This document shows positions 1-11,627 of a stretch of 64,000 nt of DNA, piece after piece. The DNA is taken from assembly GCA_027924645.1 (NCBI GenBank), contig BSBN01000140.1:13708501-13772500 (forward strand), given 5' to 3'. The DNA is from Cunninghamia lanceolata (lineage: Eukaryota > Streptophyta > Pinopsida > Cupressales > Cupressaceae). Under the pieces are notes generated by a model, which saw only the letters and a list, made by a program, of their open reading frames with translations, did not search any database and was not told the DNA's origin. Position 1 is the stretch's first letter. Each line of letters opens with the position of its first letter. The position numbers and the translations under genes were made by a program.

Positions 1-688
1 AACTAGGCTCAACTCCTCTTGAATACTTGGCCTCAACCCATTAATAGAATGAGATACCTTCTCCTTCTTGGCCTCTGCATGGCCTATTCTGATAATAATC
101 TTATAAAATCTTATGTGTACTACTTAACCAAAATTTTACCTTTCTTCAATCCTTATAGCTTCCTCAACAACTCCAACTCATAGTCCGTAGGGATGAAATT
201 CTTTTTTAGTTTGTCCACCATCCTATCCCATCTTGTAATTTGTATCCTTTTCCTTTTATATTTCCCTCTAACTAGACCCCCTTCCACCGAATACAAGCAT
301 GGCCCTTCAACTTCATTTTTGCAAACTTCACCTATTTTGGATCCTCCACATCTTCATACTTGAAATATTCCTCCATATTGTTTATCCAATCAATAATCTC
401 TTCCAAATTCATATCCCCATAATAGGTAGAAATTTCAATCCTAGGCCTCTTTCCAATCTTCAAAATGGTCCTCAACAACCTAACTCAAACAGGATTTCCT
501 ACATCATCTTGTTCTTCCTCAAATAGATATTCTTCTTCAACTTCATCTTCACTTTCTTCTATTATTCTTGGTTCAAACCCTCTTCACATCTCCTCTTGGA
601 ATGCATCAATTTGGGTTTGCAAGGCTATAAAATTGTCTTCTATCAAAGCATCTCTCCCAACACCACCATGATTCCTTCATGGAGGCAT
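1..688 (-). pseudogene. gag: Gypsy gag N-terminal part, decayed, cut by window edge
   Basis: Read on the minus strand from an ATG at 688, this gives a capsid-type gag running off the left edge of the window. Visible pieces are an acidic linker (EESEDEVEEEYLFEEE), then a chromovirus-like capsid segment (GDMNLEEIIDWINNMEEYF) followed by KFAKMKLKGHACIRW. Several in-frame stops (for example the fourth codon, TGA from a probable CGA) and frame changes break it. A tRNA-Met type PBS and a probable LTR lie directly upstream, at 809-820 and 823-1667, which supports both the start and the orientation. In the family, gag forms the virus-like particle. The lineage (Reina-like chromovirus) is inferred from the capsid motif alone. 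Confidence 0.7.
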
Positions 689-808
689 TTTTTTGAGTTC
701 TCCAACAAACCCACAACCTCAATTGATTTCTATAGAAAATCCACAACCTCAAGTCTTGGTGCAAACTGCCTTACATTCGGTGATCTCTCTACACACTTAG
801 GAACTATT

Positions 809-820
809 GTTCTGATACCA
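809..820 (-). other. Primer-binding site (initiator tRNA-Met type)
   Basis: The minus strand reads TGGTATCAGAAC, one mismatch from the plant initiator tRNA-Met PBS TGGTATCAGAGC. It sits two bases inside the LTR end (CA at 823-824 on the minus strand) and upstream of the gag at 1-688. Confidence 0.8.
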
Positions 821-822
821 CT

Positions 823-1667
823 TGATGAGGGGGGTCATTCCTAGAGCATAGAATAACACATATTGCACACATAACATAGGAATGTTCTTTTATTGATTTC
901 AGCAACACATTACATTATAGAAACTAGAATCAAATCTGATTATGAATCCTTAATAGGTTGCAAGAAATTATAGCTTCCTTTTCCTAGATTCTAAAACCTT
1001 CCACCTTCTGTAGCTTCAAATCTAGTAGAATTTATATTTTCGCTTCCTTTTCTAACTCTCCATTTTCCCCCATTTTCTCTACTACCCCAAAGGATTCCAA
1101 AAAAAAGGGTCATAAATAGCCCTTTTTGGTGCCTTCTAGCCAAAATTTTGAAATTTGTAACTCCCTCCAAAAATAGGCCAACTTTTGGGAACCGTAACTT
1201 TTGATCCGGGTGTCTGATTGATGAACTATTTGATGAGTTGAAAAGATCAAGAAGTGCTCTACACATGAATAATTCTCTTTGCTGATTATGCCCATTTTCA
1301 AGATCATATGGGTCTTCTAAGTGCTTCATATCTGACTTTGAAACTTTTTTCAAGGGTTTTTAAAGAAATGAAATCTTTAATATGTTTCTGTCCACAAGTG
1401 ATCTTTGGCCAATTCCTTAACCAAAGGTCATATATTTCAATTCTGAAGCTTTGAGTAAATTTCCACTTCCATACACATGCTCAAATGCTAACTTTATAAA
1501 AATAACAGTTGGCTATTTTTAGTAGGCTGGAGAAACTAAAGGTTTTATATCCTTACTCAAGCAATTTTGTATGCAAAATAACAAAATTTGAAAAGAACAA
1601 AAAACAATATATTAAATTTTTTTGGTGATGCAAGATTGCCCTTACACCACTAAATGCTCCTGCATCA
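823..1667 (-). repeat. 5' LTR of the left-edge Gypsy (minus strand)
   Basis: On the minus strand the segment would start TGATGCAGGAGC (1667) and end CCTCATCA (823), next to the PBS. The inner border is well supported by the PBS. The outer border rests only on the TG...CA rule, because the second LTR is outside the window. It holds a stretch around 1191-1226 that resembles the LTR at 49414-50175 of another element. Confidence 0.5.
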
Positions 1668-1708
1668 ATATATTGGTAACATTAAAGTTGTAACTACTAA
1701 ATCATAAT

Positions 1709-2246
1709 GTTGTGTTAGAGTGTACAAGGTGATTATCCATGTGGGGGAAATATACTTGGTGATTCATGTGGTATTGTAATATCATGTATGGATGGATTAT
1801 AGCTGGATGACTATTGGTTTTCCATGTGTTGTTAGTTTTTCCATGAATACATCTATATATTAGTTTGTGTGAATATGCCAAAGTTACTTAGTTTTTAGGC
1901 ATTGAAAACATTTATACGTTATTAGTGTGTGAAAAATAGAGTGATTGTAGAAGAAGGGTATGCTATAGATTGAGACTTTTCCAAAGACCATTTGTATTGA
2001 ATTAGTGTTGATTCTGAATAATAAAAATAGGACTATATTTTTGTGGTGGGTTTTCCACCAAAAGGGTTTCACACATAAAAAAGGTGTCTTCTGTAATCTT
2101 ATGGATGTATACTATTCCATTTACTTTTTTCATATGTTGTTGGATAGATTTTGGAACTATTGTTAGCTATTATCTAATTAAACAATCTTATGTATTCATT
2201 ATCCCACTATATTGGTGAACTACAATAAGGGGTAAAATCCCCAACA
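1709..2246 (+). repeat. Copia 5' LTR (old copy, C1)
   Basis: It begins TGTTGTGTTAGAGTG and ends CCCCAACA, followed after two bases by a perfect PBS at 2249-2260. Its length of about 538 bp is usual for Copia. No second LTR is seen, since later elements have broken up the copy. The left border is a TG call and less certain than the right one. Confidence 0.65.
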
Positions 2247-2248
2247 TT

Positions 2249-2260
2249 TGGTATCAGAGC
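2249..2260 (+). other. Primer-binding site, tRNA-Met (C1)
   Basis: TGGTATCAGAGC, an exact match to the usual plant PBS, two bases after the LTR end at 2246. Confidence 0.85.
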
Positions 2261-2378
2261 ATGAGGTTGTTTGTTTGGTGGTTCCTACTTCATTCAAGTA
2301 CAAGCCCTAATATGTTAGTGGTAAACCCCAACGTTGCTTGGTTTGTTGTAGTTCATGTATAACTAGAAATAAAGGAAG

Positions 2379-2960
2379 ACCTTGGAAGATTTTATAAGTA
2401 AACATAACACTAAATCTACGACTAGGACATTGAGCTCTGGAATTGAGAAATTCAATGAGAAAAAATTTGAGTTATGAAAGCTAAAGATAGAGGATATTCT
2501 AGTGGAAAGATATGAGTGGACTATAGTATCTTTTTTTCCCAAACCCTTAGGTGTGTCTAATGAAGATTGGGTAAGATTGAATAAGAAAGTAAGAAGTATA
2601 ATTCAGTTATGTCTATCAAATTTTGTCTTCACAAATGTGTCTAAGGAGTAGATGAAAAATTCATTATGCAGGCAAGTCCATATATGTTATATCAATCTAA
2701 GAGTCTAGTTAATAATTTTGTTTTGGAAAATAAGTTATATTCTTTGAAACTAAAGGAGGGAGACTCTATAACTATTCACTTGAATAGCTTTAATACATGA
2801 TTTTAAGTCAACTTGCATCTATAAGGATAGAGATACTTGAAGATGACAAGAACATTGTATTACTTTGCATCAAGTATAAATTTGTGTCTAATGAAAGGTT
2901 TAACAATACAATCCAACTAGAAACAAATTTCACAATTACACGAGTATCTAACTAGCTTCA
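2379..2960 (+). pseudogene. gag: Copia gag remnant (C1)
   Basis: Translation shows IEKFNEKKFEL, a stop in place of W, then KLKIEDILVERYEW. This is the hallmark start of Copia gag and parallels IEVEKFNGTNFELWK in the C3 copy near 44760. Further on, LKEGDSITIHLNSFNT matches the RMEDGESIAKHMNAFN part of that gag. Many stops and frame changes are present and the zinc knuckle is not reached. The remnant follows its own LTR and PBS at 1709-2260. The rest of the element is not recognisable before the next LTR near 3300. Confidence 0.7.
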
Positions 2961-3299
2961 AAGAAGAGAAAGAATAACTCTAACTAGATCCTACCTTTTT
3001 CTAACCTTAGGAATTAATTAATTATGATATGTAAGAACACTAAGGTGTAGTAACAAAACTTTAGTTTTTGAAAATCTAGAAACTAGATTAAAAAAATAAA
3101 TGCAAAAGAGTAAACAAGAGATAAAGAGGAACCTAACACTAAAGGGATAAGGTCTTATCAAAACATCCTAGCATGTCATGGGGATGTCTATATGTCATAC
3201 TTTCATCTGTACAATAGAGTAACACTTAAAATATGTACAATATGATCAAGTCTAGGTATGCTACTTCATCCGGTCTTCATAGACAACTAGAATGGGCAT
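2961..3299. other. Unassigned AT-rich stretch
   Basis: No open frame or recognisable motif on either strand. It is probably the decayed downstream part of the C1 Copia or an unidentified repeat. Confidence 0.4.
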
Positions 3300-3696
3300 T
3301 GTTGGCAACAACTAGTATAGAGATCAGAAGCCACTATAAATGAAATGTGGATCACAAGGCTTACTAGGCCTAGTAGGAATAGACATATTCTATAAGGGAC
3401 ATGTCCCTAATATAATCCTATGTAAAAATAACAATAGAAGTAGTAGTAGGAAGTAACAGAGATAAGAGAGACAAATAGAGGAGAATATAGTACAGAGAAA
3501 AAGTTACAGACCTGCTATTGTAATATATATATATATATAATGGTTTTGTACGTGCCATTATAAGTTATTGCAGTATGATATTTTTGGTTGCAAATGATCT
3601 ATTTTTTCTCTCACTATCATAACTGGGGTATTCAGATTGTATGGAGGGCACTAGGGATTAGAACTTTGGTCTATTATCCCTCATCACTTACCAACA
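3300..3696 (+). repeat. Possible 5' LTR of the old Gypsy T
   Basis: It is bounded by TGTTGG (3300) and CCAACA (3691-3696), perfect 6-base inverted ends. The downstream flank, once C2 (3733-18784) is removed, runs on into the Gypsy gag at 18790-21175. It contains a short TA run near 3525. The sequence after it (TTTTGGTTCCAC) is not a PBS I can match with certainty. The LTR is short for this lineage, so the left border is tentative. Confidence 0.4.
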
Positions 3697-3727
3697 TTTT
3701 GGTTCCACAATTTAGACCCTGGAAGAC

Positions 3728-3732
3728 CAATG
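3728..3732. repeat. Target-site duplication of C2, left copy
   Basis: CAATG, identical to 18785-18789, directly flanks the TGTTGTAAG start of the C2 5' LTR. Confidence 0.9.
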
Positions 3733-5355
3733 TGTTGTAAGTATTTGCAGTCAGTGTTGTCATTGATGTCAACAAGCTTGTGAAACTTGTGTTGTCATTG
3801 GCGTCAACTGTATGAGCAAGAGGATATTGTAAGAGTGTGAGAAAGTTGGTGTTGAGTGGATATTGACTTTGATGATGAGGAAGTACCGAAGATGGTGATA
3901 ATATGTTTCCAGTGCTTGGTTTCCAAGTGCTTTTGAGAAAATTTGAGCAAAATAAGAATACAATGTCTGGTAGTGTTATTCTGTGTTGTAGAGTAGTGTG
4001 AATAGGTTTTGTTTCACATTTCTCTTATATTGAAGATCTATTTATGTAGATTGGATATGTTTTTTAGAGGTGTTTATAGATGCTACACTAAGAATTTGGC
4101 ATGCTAGATCAATGTTTACAAGAATATGTGTTCATGAATGTATGAATTGTGTATTCCAGAGATGTTTGGGAGAAATGTTTTTACTCCGTATTTCTTCACC
4201 AAGTGGTTTTAGGTCTTGCAGTTATGGGAGTATGTTTATAAGGTTCATATCTATCTTAAATTGAAATTATTTGTGATTTGGTGCTCCACAAGTTGATATC
4301 TTGAGTTACAATACATAATAGAGATGTTTGAATATGCTGGGTAAATAAGGCAAGTTTGTTCGATAGGTGAAAGTTGGTGCGGAGTAATTTGTTGGATTTC
4401 AGTATGTCTTAGGATGATTATGGAATATTCTAGATGGTGTTTAATATTGGTGTATGGTCTACAAGTAGTATTTGTCTTTAAGGAAGTGTGTACTAAAAAG
4501 TTTATTGTGTTAACACAGGTTTGGCTGACCTTGGGTGTTTACACTAATTATGGAGGTTCTTCAATGATTGTGGAAGTGTGGTGTAATGTGTATGTGTGGA
4601 TTTAGGTCCAAGATAAGGTTTGTTGTTGTCCATTTTCATTCCATTCCACCCTGGGCATGTTTTGGTGCCAACCTAATTTGAATTTGCATGATTAAGGTGC
4701 TTTGACAACCTTGGAGAATGTTTTCAAGGTTGAGGATATCATAAATAAGTGTTAATCTATTGAAGGATAAGGTGTGAGAAGTGTGTGGTGTATGAGATGC
4801 AAATTAAAGAGTTATGAGTGCAAAATTTTCCAATACAGTGTGAGATTTTGTGTGTTAGATTACTGTATGTAGTGAGCAGAAGGTGTCTGCAATTCCTCAG
4901 TGAGACTGTGGAGGTGATGATAGTGTTGTGGTGGACTTGTTTGTAGCATTGAGATAGTTTTATCTTTGTAACAATATTCTATATCTTCTTTTTTATTCTG
5001 GTGGTGAGCCTTTGGTAGTTAGCCTTCCTTTCTCTTGGGCAGTGAGCCCTCTAGCAGTGATCCTTTTGGCAGTGATCCTTCTGGTAGTGAACCCTATTGT
5101 ATTTCATTGTTTATATTACTTTATATTGTGATCTAATCCTCACCGTGATTTTCCCTTTTTGGGTTTTCTATTCCTATCTAGCTTCTCTTGTGTTTGATGT
5201 TGATTTGATTCAGTTTCTATTATTTTCTTTCATGGTTAATCATCCAAATAGTTTAAGGGTTAATTCAATTAATATGGATCTAGATTTGTGTGAGGGTTTT
5301 GAATTATAAATTACAACTGATTCACCCTCGTCTCAGTTGTCTTATGCAATCAACA
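3733..5355 (+). repeat. C2 5' LTR
   Basis: It is 1,623 bp, long for Copia, and matches 17197-18784 along its length. Near the end it has a run of short repeats built on 'GTAGTGAGCC' or 'GCAGTGATCC' (about 5000-5095), also present in the other LTR near 18440-18520. It ends CAATCAACA, three bases before the PBS. Confidence 0.92.
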
Positions 5356-5357
5356 AT

Positions 5358-5369
5358 TGGTATCAGAGC
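5358..5369 (+). other. Primer-binding site, tRNA-Met (C2)
   Basis: TGGTATCAGAGC, an exact match, two bases after the LTR end at 5355. Confidence 0.92.
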
Positions 5370-5412
5370 AGGTTCCTTGGAAGGAATCTTAACCGCTTGA
5401 GGCAGATCTAGG

Positions 5413-6385
5413 ATGGTGCACAAGAAAGATGTTCCCCTATTTGATGGATCAGACTATGCATTCTAAAAGGTAAGAATTGAAGGTTATCTGATTTCTCTTG
5501 GATATGAAATTTGAAAGTCTGTTGAGTCTACATACACTATACTTGAGAATGGTCCAAGTAATGCCAATGAGATTAAAGATTATGAAACCATTGGTAAAGC
5601 AAGGCATGCTATTTTAAGTGGTCTTACTAGTTCTAGATTGGTGAAAGTTATGAATCTGAAAACTACTAATGAAATTTGGTAAATGTTAAAAAGCATTTAT
5701 GAATGAGATGTCAAGGTCAAGCAAGCCAAGATGTAGAGTCTAAAGATAATGTTTGAGACCATGTGAATGTCTAAATATGAAAATATCACAAGCTACTTGC
5801 AGAAGGTGGATGTTGTTGTCAATAGCATCAAGGGTCTTGGTGGAGAACTGGTAGAAAAAGAAGTGATTATAAAGTTACTCAGAACTCTTCCCAAAGTTTA
5901 CAATCATAAAGTTTTTTCTATTGAAGAATTGCAAAATTTGTATCTATTTTCTAGAAATCAGTTATATGGGACTTTAACTACTTTGGAAATGAGAAAATTT
6001 GGTACAAGTAGTGCAAAAGTTAAGAGTTTCTTTACAGCTGGAAAATTAGAGAAGACTGTGGAGTTAGATTAGGAGTCTGATGATATGGAAGCTAACTTTG
6101 TGAGAAGAATGAAAAATGGTACTAGTAAGTACAATGGTAAGTTGTCTTTCAAGTGTTTCAGTTGTGGCAAGATAGGTCATTATGCTTGAACATGTCCAAA
6201 AAGAATTTTGAGAAGCAAAAATAGGGAAAACAAAAGTAACATGTTTGAGAAGAGATATTATGTTAGAGAAGATGTGAGTATATTTGATGATGAATTAGAC
6301 TATGAAAATTATGAGGATAGTGAATGCCTATTCATAGCTTTAAAAGATGATGTATTGTTGCTTCTAACTCTGAGGAATCTGTGAA
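5413..6385 (+). pseudogene. gag: C2 Copia gag with CCHC zinc knuckle
   Basis: From the ATG at 5413 the product starts MVHKKDVPLFDGSDYAF, the typical start of a plant Copia capsid (UBN2 type). The longest open piece is 5767-6072. A zinc knuckle lies at 6154-6195: CFSCGKIGHYA, stop, TCPK. The stop is TGA, a probable C-to-T change of CGA (Arg), inside the finger. Other stops replace probable Gln or Trp codons. Gag packages the RNA, and the knuckle binds it. An acidic tail (DDELDYENYEDSE) follows. The gene is clearly inactive. Confidence 0.85.
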
Positions 6386-6650
6386 GGAAAAGGCTCTAGA
6401 ATTAAGTATTAATGTTGAAGGAACTTTGATGTCTAGTTTTCGTACTAGACATGAAAAGAACTACTAGGTCATTGAGAATGGATGCTCAAATCATATGATT
6501 GGTGATAAAATTTTGCTAAACATGAAAAATATGATGGAGGACTAGTTAGATTTGGTGATGATACATCTGCTAAGATATGTTGAAGAGGTTCAATTAGTTT
6601 AAATGGAGAGCATAACACTGATGATGTTATTTATATTAAGAGTTTAAAAC
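6386..6650 (+). pseudogene. pol: C2 protease remnant, interrupted by N
   Basis: A decayed aspartic protease. The active-site region reads VIENGCSNHMIGDK, where relatives have DSGCSNHM, so the catalytic Asp is lost. It ends at IKSLKHN, where element N begins. The frame resumes at 13962 as LLSVGQMCSKGYN. The protease would cut the gag-pol polyprotein in an active relative. Confidence 0.75.
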
Positions 6651-6655
6651 ATAAC
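6651..6655. repeat. Target-site duplication of N, left copy
   Basis: ATAAC, identical to 13957-13961. Keeping one copy restores the Copia reading frame across the insertion. Confidence 0.9.
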
Positions 6656-9013
6656 TATTGTCACATAGAATTGCACCCAATTTGGAGAGAGTCCAAGCAT
6701 TCTAATGACACAATTTGAATGATCTCAAGGTGTGGGACCTTGCAAGTTGAGATCAAACCTCTAGAGAAGGTTGGTTCCTCATTCTAAGCCTAATGCTTAG
6801 ATAAAATTACCTAAATCTAGTGCTAACATTACAGAGAAGGGTTTTAAGAAGAAATTAAAAGGGAAACATGGGTGATGCTCCAGATTTCATGAGCAGTAGT
6901 AACCCTAAAAAGATACAACAATGATCTCAACTCACAAAGTAGATTCACACAGACATATAGGACTGATTGATGTTTTGGGATGAAGACCTAACCTATGGAG
7001 GAGCTTCTTTACTCACAGAATAGATTAAAACTTCAAGTAAAACATAGAAATTAGAACACAAGAGAGGCAAGAATTATGAATATATTGATCATGAAGGCCA
7101 AAAACAATTACAATACAAAATAACCAGTAGGAGAAAAAGACACATTATAGTTAATTCCATTCATGGGTGGATTAACCAAAAGACAAACAGATGCCAAGAT
7201 TCAGGCACAATGAGTCAGATTCTGATAATCCTGCAAGTACACTAAGAGGTCTGACTACAAGAAATTTGGTAGCATAATAGCCCATAAATTACTAACTCCT
7301 ACTGAATAATGAGATTACAATGTCTTTATATCAAATTCTTGTGCAGAGAACACTAAAGTAGATGTATGAGATTTGAGACCAGTAATGCCACCATCATTGT
7401 AGAGCCAGGAACCAATGGCAAAGATGACAAAGGCCATGCCTCTAGCAGATTTGCAACACTAGGAATGGTTGCCTACACATAAGATAGGGTAGGGCATTGA
7501 TGATGAAAGCCCAAAAGTCATCACAAATCATAGAAATATCTATGACTAAGCCATAGGGGTCACCTCACATTGAAGAACTGTGCCAATCCCCACAAATTTC
7601 TTTTGCAGAGCCCAAAAACTAAAATGAATACTTTCAGTGCCACTGGGACGTTTGAAAGTTTTGAATTTGAATTGGGACCCTAGGATGAAGGAATGGTTGG
7701 AAGATTGATGGACCCGTGAACTTTGCAACATACTTTTACATTTTACTTTGCTCTGACCCCTTAATATACATGGAAAAATCTTGCATGCATGCAAAGAATC
7801 TACCCGACAGGTAAGATTCCACTGCGACACTATGCCATTGTTGATTTATAATGGCCCCACCGCATACTCTCTTTAACACTTGGCACAACCTTCTTCGTCT
7901 AATAGAAACATTGATCCTATGGCCATAAGCACTTTATACACTTCACATGTGTCATGATTCTGGATCCCCATGGAAGGAAATGAGTGATTCTTCATTTGGC
8001 TTCTTCGTGGAAGTGTGCTAAGCCCTAAATGTGGATCCCCATTACACAATCTTTATTTCTCCCTTGAAAACTAACTACGCATCACGATCTCGCGGCAGCG
8101 CAGAGGATCTTCCCTCTGCCAAGACACTTCTGCGAGAATGCACTATCATTAGATCTTCAAAGCTGTAGCCATGGGCCATGACAAACTTTACATCTATCCC
8201 AATCTCACAGCCCTACAAAAGGAATGCGATGTCAGATTTAGGCGGTCTACGGGCTATGCAATATCGAGATGCACCCATCAAATTTTCCTTCAGAAGATGG
8301 AGGGGCTGTCATACACATGGATATTAAATTTTAATATCCAAACACTAACATAATATCCAGATGCCTCTTGAATATCCTGATGATGTCATCAGCATGAAGA
8401 ACTTGTCAAAGAGGGGATCTAGATGACATCATCATGATGCACTATCAATGCATGATAATATGCCAGAGGTGGAATGTCTGGATGACGTCATCATTATATG
8501 CACTTGTTTGGGGAGGGAGGTATAGATGATGTCATTAGGACATTCACAAAGGGGTAGATATTAAGAAGGATCTTGATATCGGAAATAGCCAGATGACATC
8601 ATCATCATATTCAAAAGGGTTGGATATTAGTTAAGATTCAGATGTTTAGAAAACATTCAGATATTAACTAATGTCCATATATGAAGTGGATATCAAGACT
8701 TTTACTAAGGTCTAGGATATTAAGAAAATATTTGGGATGTTAGCTAAGATCTAAATGACATAATCAGGATGTCTGCAACAAAATGACTAAGTATGAAGAT
8801 AGGAAATCCTTGCGAAGGAAGGCTTTTAAGATTAGGGATTTCTGGGTTTTTATGGGTTTTTTGTAGGGATTCTCCAAATGAGATTCTAAGGAATTTTGCA
8901 ATGTAGAGCATAAGGATTTGGAGGGATAAGGCCTACAGGACTATATTTCAAGGGATGTCTAGGATATTTCAAGGTGAACTATTTGAGTTTGGATAGAGGA
9001 AAATGGGTCAACA
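6656..9013 (-). repeat. Left LTR of N (2.36 kb; 3' LTR if minus strand)
   Basis: It matches 11628-13956 from TxTTGTCACATAG to GGGTCAACA. It carries an array of palindromic TGACRTCA-like motifs between 8381 and 8604. No reliable coding sequence is present; the open frames here are accidental. Confidence 0.88.
8381..8604. promoter_or_regulatory. Array of bZIP-like palindromes (TGACRTCA family) in N LTR
   Basis: Motifs occur at 8381 (TGATGTCATCA), 8424 (TGACATCATCA), 8483 (TGACGTCATCA, containing a perfect TGACGTCA), 8527 (TGATGTCATTA) and 8594 (TGACATCATCA). A weaker one (ATGACATAATCA) lies near 8756. TGACGTCA is the well known CRE / plant TGA-factor (as-1-like) core. On the minus strand the array lies upstream of the TATA-like position, where an enhancer would sit. 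Binding is an inference. The other LTR has matching but more decayed copies (13334-13560 and near 13697). Confidence 0.45.
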
Positions 9014-9159
9014 TTTTGGCGACCACTCATGGATGTTTCCCTTCTAAACAAATAGACCAGTGGCCTTATCAATACAATGGGCATGGGGTCAAAAAGCTGC
9101 AACAAGACCAGTGGAGCTGGAACAACTAGGTAAGCTACCAAGGAAAAACAAAACAACAA
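8959..9159 (-). pseudogene. Hydrophobic C-terminal frame of N, overlapping LTR
   Basis: A 66-codon minus-strand frame with a strongly hydrophobic first half (LLFCFSLVAYLVVPAPLVLL). It lies at the end of the N internal region and runs into the LTR at 9013. It could be the tail of the N protein or chance. I see no basis to call it an envelope protein. Confidence 0.3.
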
Positions 9160-9559
9160 GCAAGCATGTATCCCCCTAATGAGAATACAATAGAGTGGAA
9201 AGGCACTTATTGAAAATATACCTAAAATAGAAACAAAACTAACCTACTCCTAAACAAACCAGTCAAGGAAGACCTTAAACAAAGCCATTAACTAGTTCTT
9301 CAAAATAAATGGCCTTTCTCAACAACTTACAATGTTTTCCATGCTTGTGGGTAGTTAGCAAGAGATGGGGAAGGAGTAAAATATGACAAATTGATGGAGC
9401 ACTTCCCTAATAATGGGGATAAACTCACCTATCCACCTGAACTGACTGTTGATGATGTTGCCAAGAGGTGAATAAGCGGGCTAATCCACATATTTTATGC
9501 TCAACTCCATGCTTAAAGGCAAGCATGACAAGTGGTGACTCTTCTTGATGTGTCTCCAG

Positions 9560-11330
9560 CTAGGCTAGATGCATGATGGGGCATCCCCTTGAGATGACAT
9601 GCAAATCAATAGAGTTGATAGCATGCCTCTGCTCTAATTTTTTCTCATGATGCTTCTTTGAAAGCTCTAGCTCTTGTGATTCAAATGGAAATATGGTTGT
9701 CTCCACCTTTGGATTAAGATGGTCATGATGTTCCTTCTTATGGAACGCTGGCTTGATGTCACATCTTGACCAGAAAAGATGTATTTCATCCTAAAAGATA
9801 TCTTCCAAATCTTCAAAGCACATAGGAATGAGGAGATCCACCCTAGCTTCATTAACTTCTACATTTTCCAGAACAAGGTTATTTGCATACTCCCTTTTAG
9901 GAGCTGGAATCCCATTGTCATGATTGGATTCACACTCCAGCAACCTACCAATGGTTTCAATATCCCCACACTGCTCTAGAACTACAGCTAATAGGGGCAT
10001 CTACATGCCTTGTTCTTTTTGAACATAACTAGGCAGTTTGTGAAATAAAGTAACATCATCCACCTTTGGAGTAAACTTTGTAACAACCTCCCCCACAGTG
10101 CTCTCATCCCTCAGTTGCAACTCCATTGGATTTTGCTTGAGTTGTCTCTACAACTAGAAATTCTCACCATGATTTCTTTGCAATTGGGTTTCATTCAGCT
10201 TATGCATAGCATGGGAAAATTTCTCACATGAGCCAAAGTCTAGAGGACATAACCCAACACTTGAATTACCATTAATCTTATGCTCAACACACTACTGCTC
10301 CATCAGATTTGGTTTGATTTCTTCTAGTAGCAGGTCTAAGCTTTTTGTTTCAGTGGTGCATGGGAGGTTACTAATAGTTGGATATTTCACAGCAGCCTCA
10401 AATATTTCCTTTAATGGCTCATAGAACCTAGAATCTCTCCAAGAGACTAGTATATCCTCCACTTTGGGGCTAGGGAAACAGGGTTGACATGAAGCATGGG
10501 CTGAAAGGGCCTCTTGAAGAAGATTCATCTGAGGGGAATAGGTTGATTTGACATAGGAATAGGCCTCTATGAAGACTGGGGATGTCTAAAACTTGATATT
10601 TTAAAATTGGAAGGTGGTTCTAGAGGCCCAAAGAGGATATCCTACCTGAAGCTTGGGATCTTTAATTTTAGGATTACCTCTAAAGCAGGCTGAACAAATG
10701 TGGAAGGGAGGGGTTGTCTGAAACTAGGAATGGAGGGGATAACTTGAGATTCCTACCTCTCCACATTGGTAAGCATTTGCCTTAACTATTCCTTAGATAA
10801 GGTTGCAAGATGCACTTTGATTTGCTCTAGTTGAGCCTTTGTTTCTACATCTATTTGTTGTTGATGAAGATGAGCATGATAAGAAAGCTCTTCTTTCTAT
10901 CTATTATACTCCTTGATCCTCCTAATTTCCTCCAACTCTAGTTGGAAACCTCAGATTATCTCCATCACATCATTCTCACTTTTGATGATAAAATCAAAGG
11001 GTTCCTATCACAAATTATACCTCATATCTCTTTTGATGTCATCCAAATGTTCCTTAAGCTCTAGCAACTTGAGGTAGTCTTCTTGGGGTTGATAATGGGT
11101 GTTATTTAGCTAATGAGATGACTAAGCAGAGGTGGGTGGGGGGTAAGCATCATGAGGATGCTGATATTCTACTACAACAAGGTGTGTATGGCACAAAACT
11201 AGGGTTGTTTGGGGCTTGGAAAGGATGATATGGGGGCCAATAGCATATGCTTTGATTAGGTGGAGGAGAATAGCCATAACTCCAATAAAAATTGACATTT
11301 TAAAGCACTGAAAAGCTAGACAATCATAAA
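9560..11330 (-). pseudogene. Gag-like coding remnant of N
   Basis: Reading the minus strand from about 11330 downwards gives a once-coding stretch broken mainly by TAG and TGA. In order: a Pro-rich segment (SPPPNQSICYWPPYHPF), an acidic helical part (LKLLELKEHLDDIKRDM), a likely coiled coil (ELEEIRRIKEYNR, then VETKAQLEQIKVHLATL), and an acidic C-terminal part with open pieces at 10292-10528, 9791-10000 and 9667-9852 (for example FYEPLKEIFEAAVKYP). No zinc knuckle or enzymatic motif is visible. The Pro-rich plus coiled-coil layout recalls gag-like proteins of non-autonomous plant LTR elements, but I do not recognise the family. Confidence 0.5.
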
Positions 11331-11604
11331 TATGTCTAAATTAGAGCAAAAAGGTCTGCAACCAAAGTGAAACTTGATACATTCTCAAAAGAGAGTCATG
11401 AGGTGATTGAGATGCTTCTAAAAGCAGATAGATCAAGAATACCACCAAAATGTTGATCCTTGGAGTTCATTAAGTACTTAGACTAGCTGAACTAGTAGAT
11501 TTATTTAGCAAAGTCACCATGGTGTTTGAATGCTTGCCTTGAATGGCAAGATGCACTAAAGAAAACACCAGATCCTTCAATGGATGATAGAGCTCATCAA
11601 GCAT

Positions 11605-11622
11605 CTCCCATCGAGTGTGCCA
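11605..11622 (-). other. PBS-like site of N
   Basis: The minus strand reads TGGCACACTCGATGGGAG, five bases from the right LTR. It resembles the TGGCGCC-type PBS of some plant Gypsy elements rather than the tRNA-Met type. A similar sequence, TGGCGACCACTCATGG, stands at the opposite inner border on the plus strand (9017-9032), which leaves some doubt about orientation. Confidence 0.45.
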
Positions 11623-11627
11623 AAAAT

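Noticed and set aside
8959..9159. Possible envelope-like membrane protein in N
   Set aside because: One hydrophobic stretch only, no signal peptide or second membrane segment, and it overlaps the LTR.
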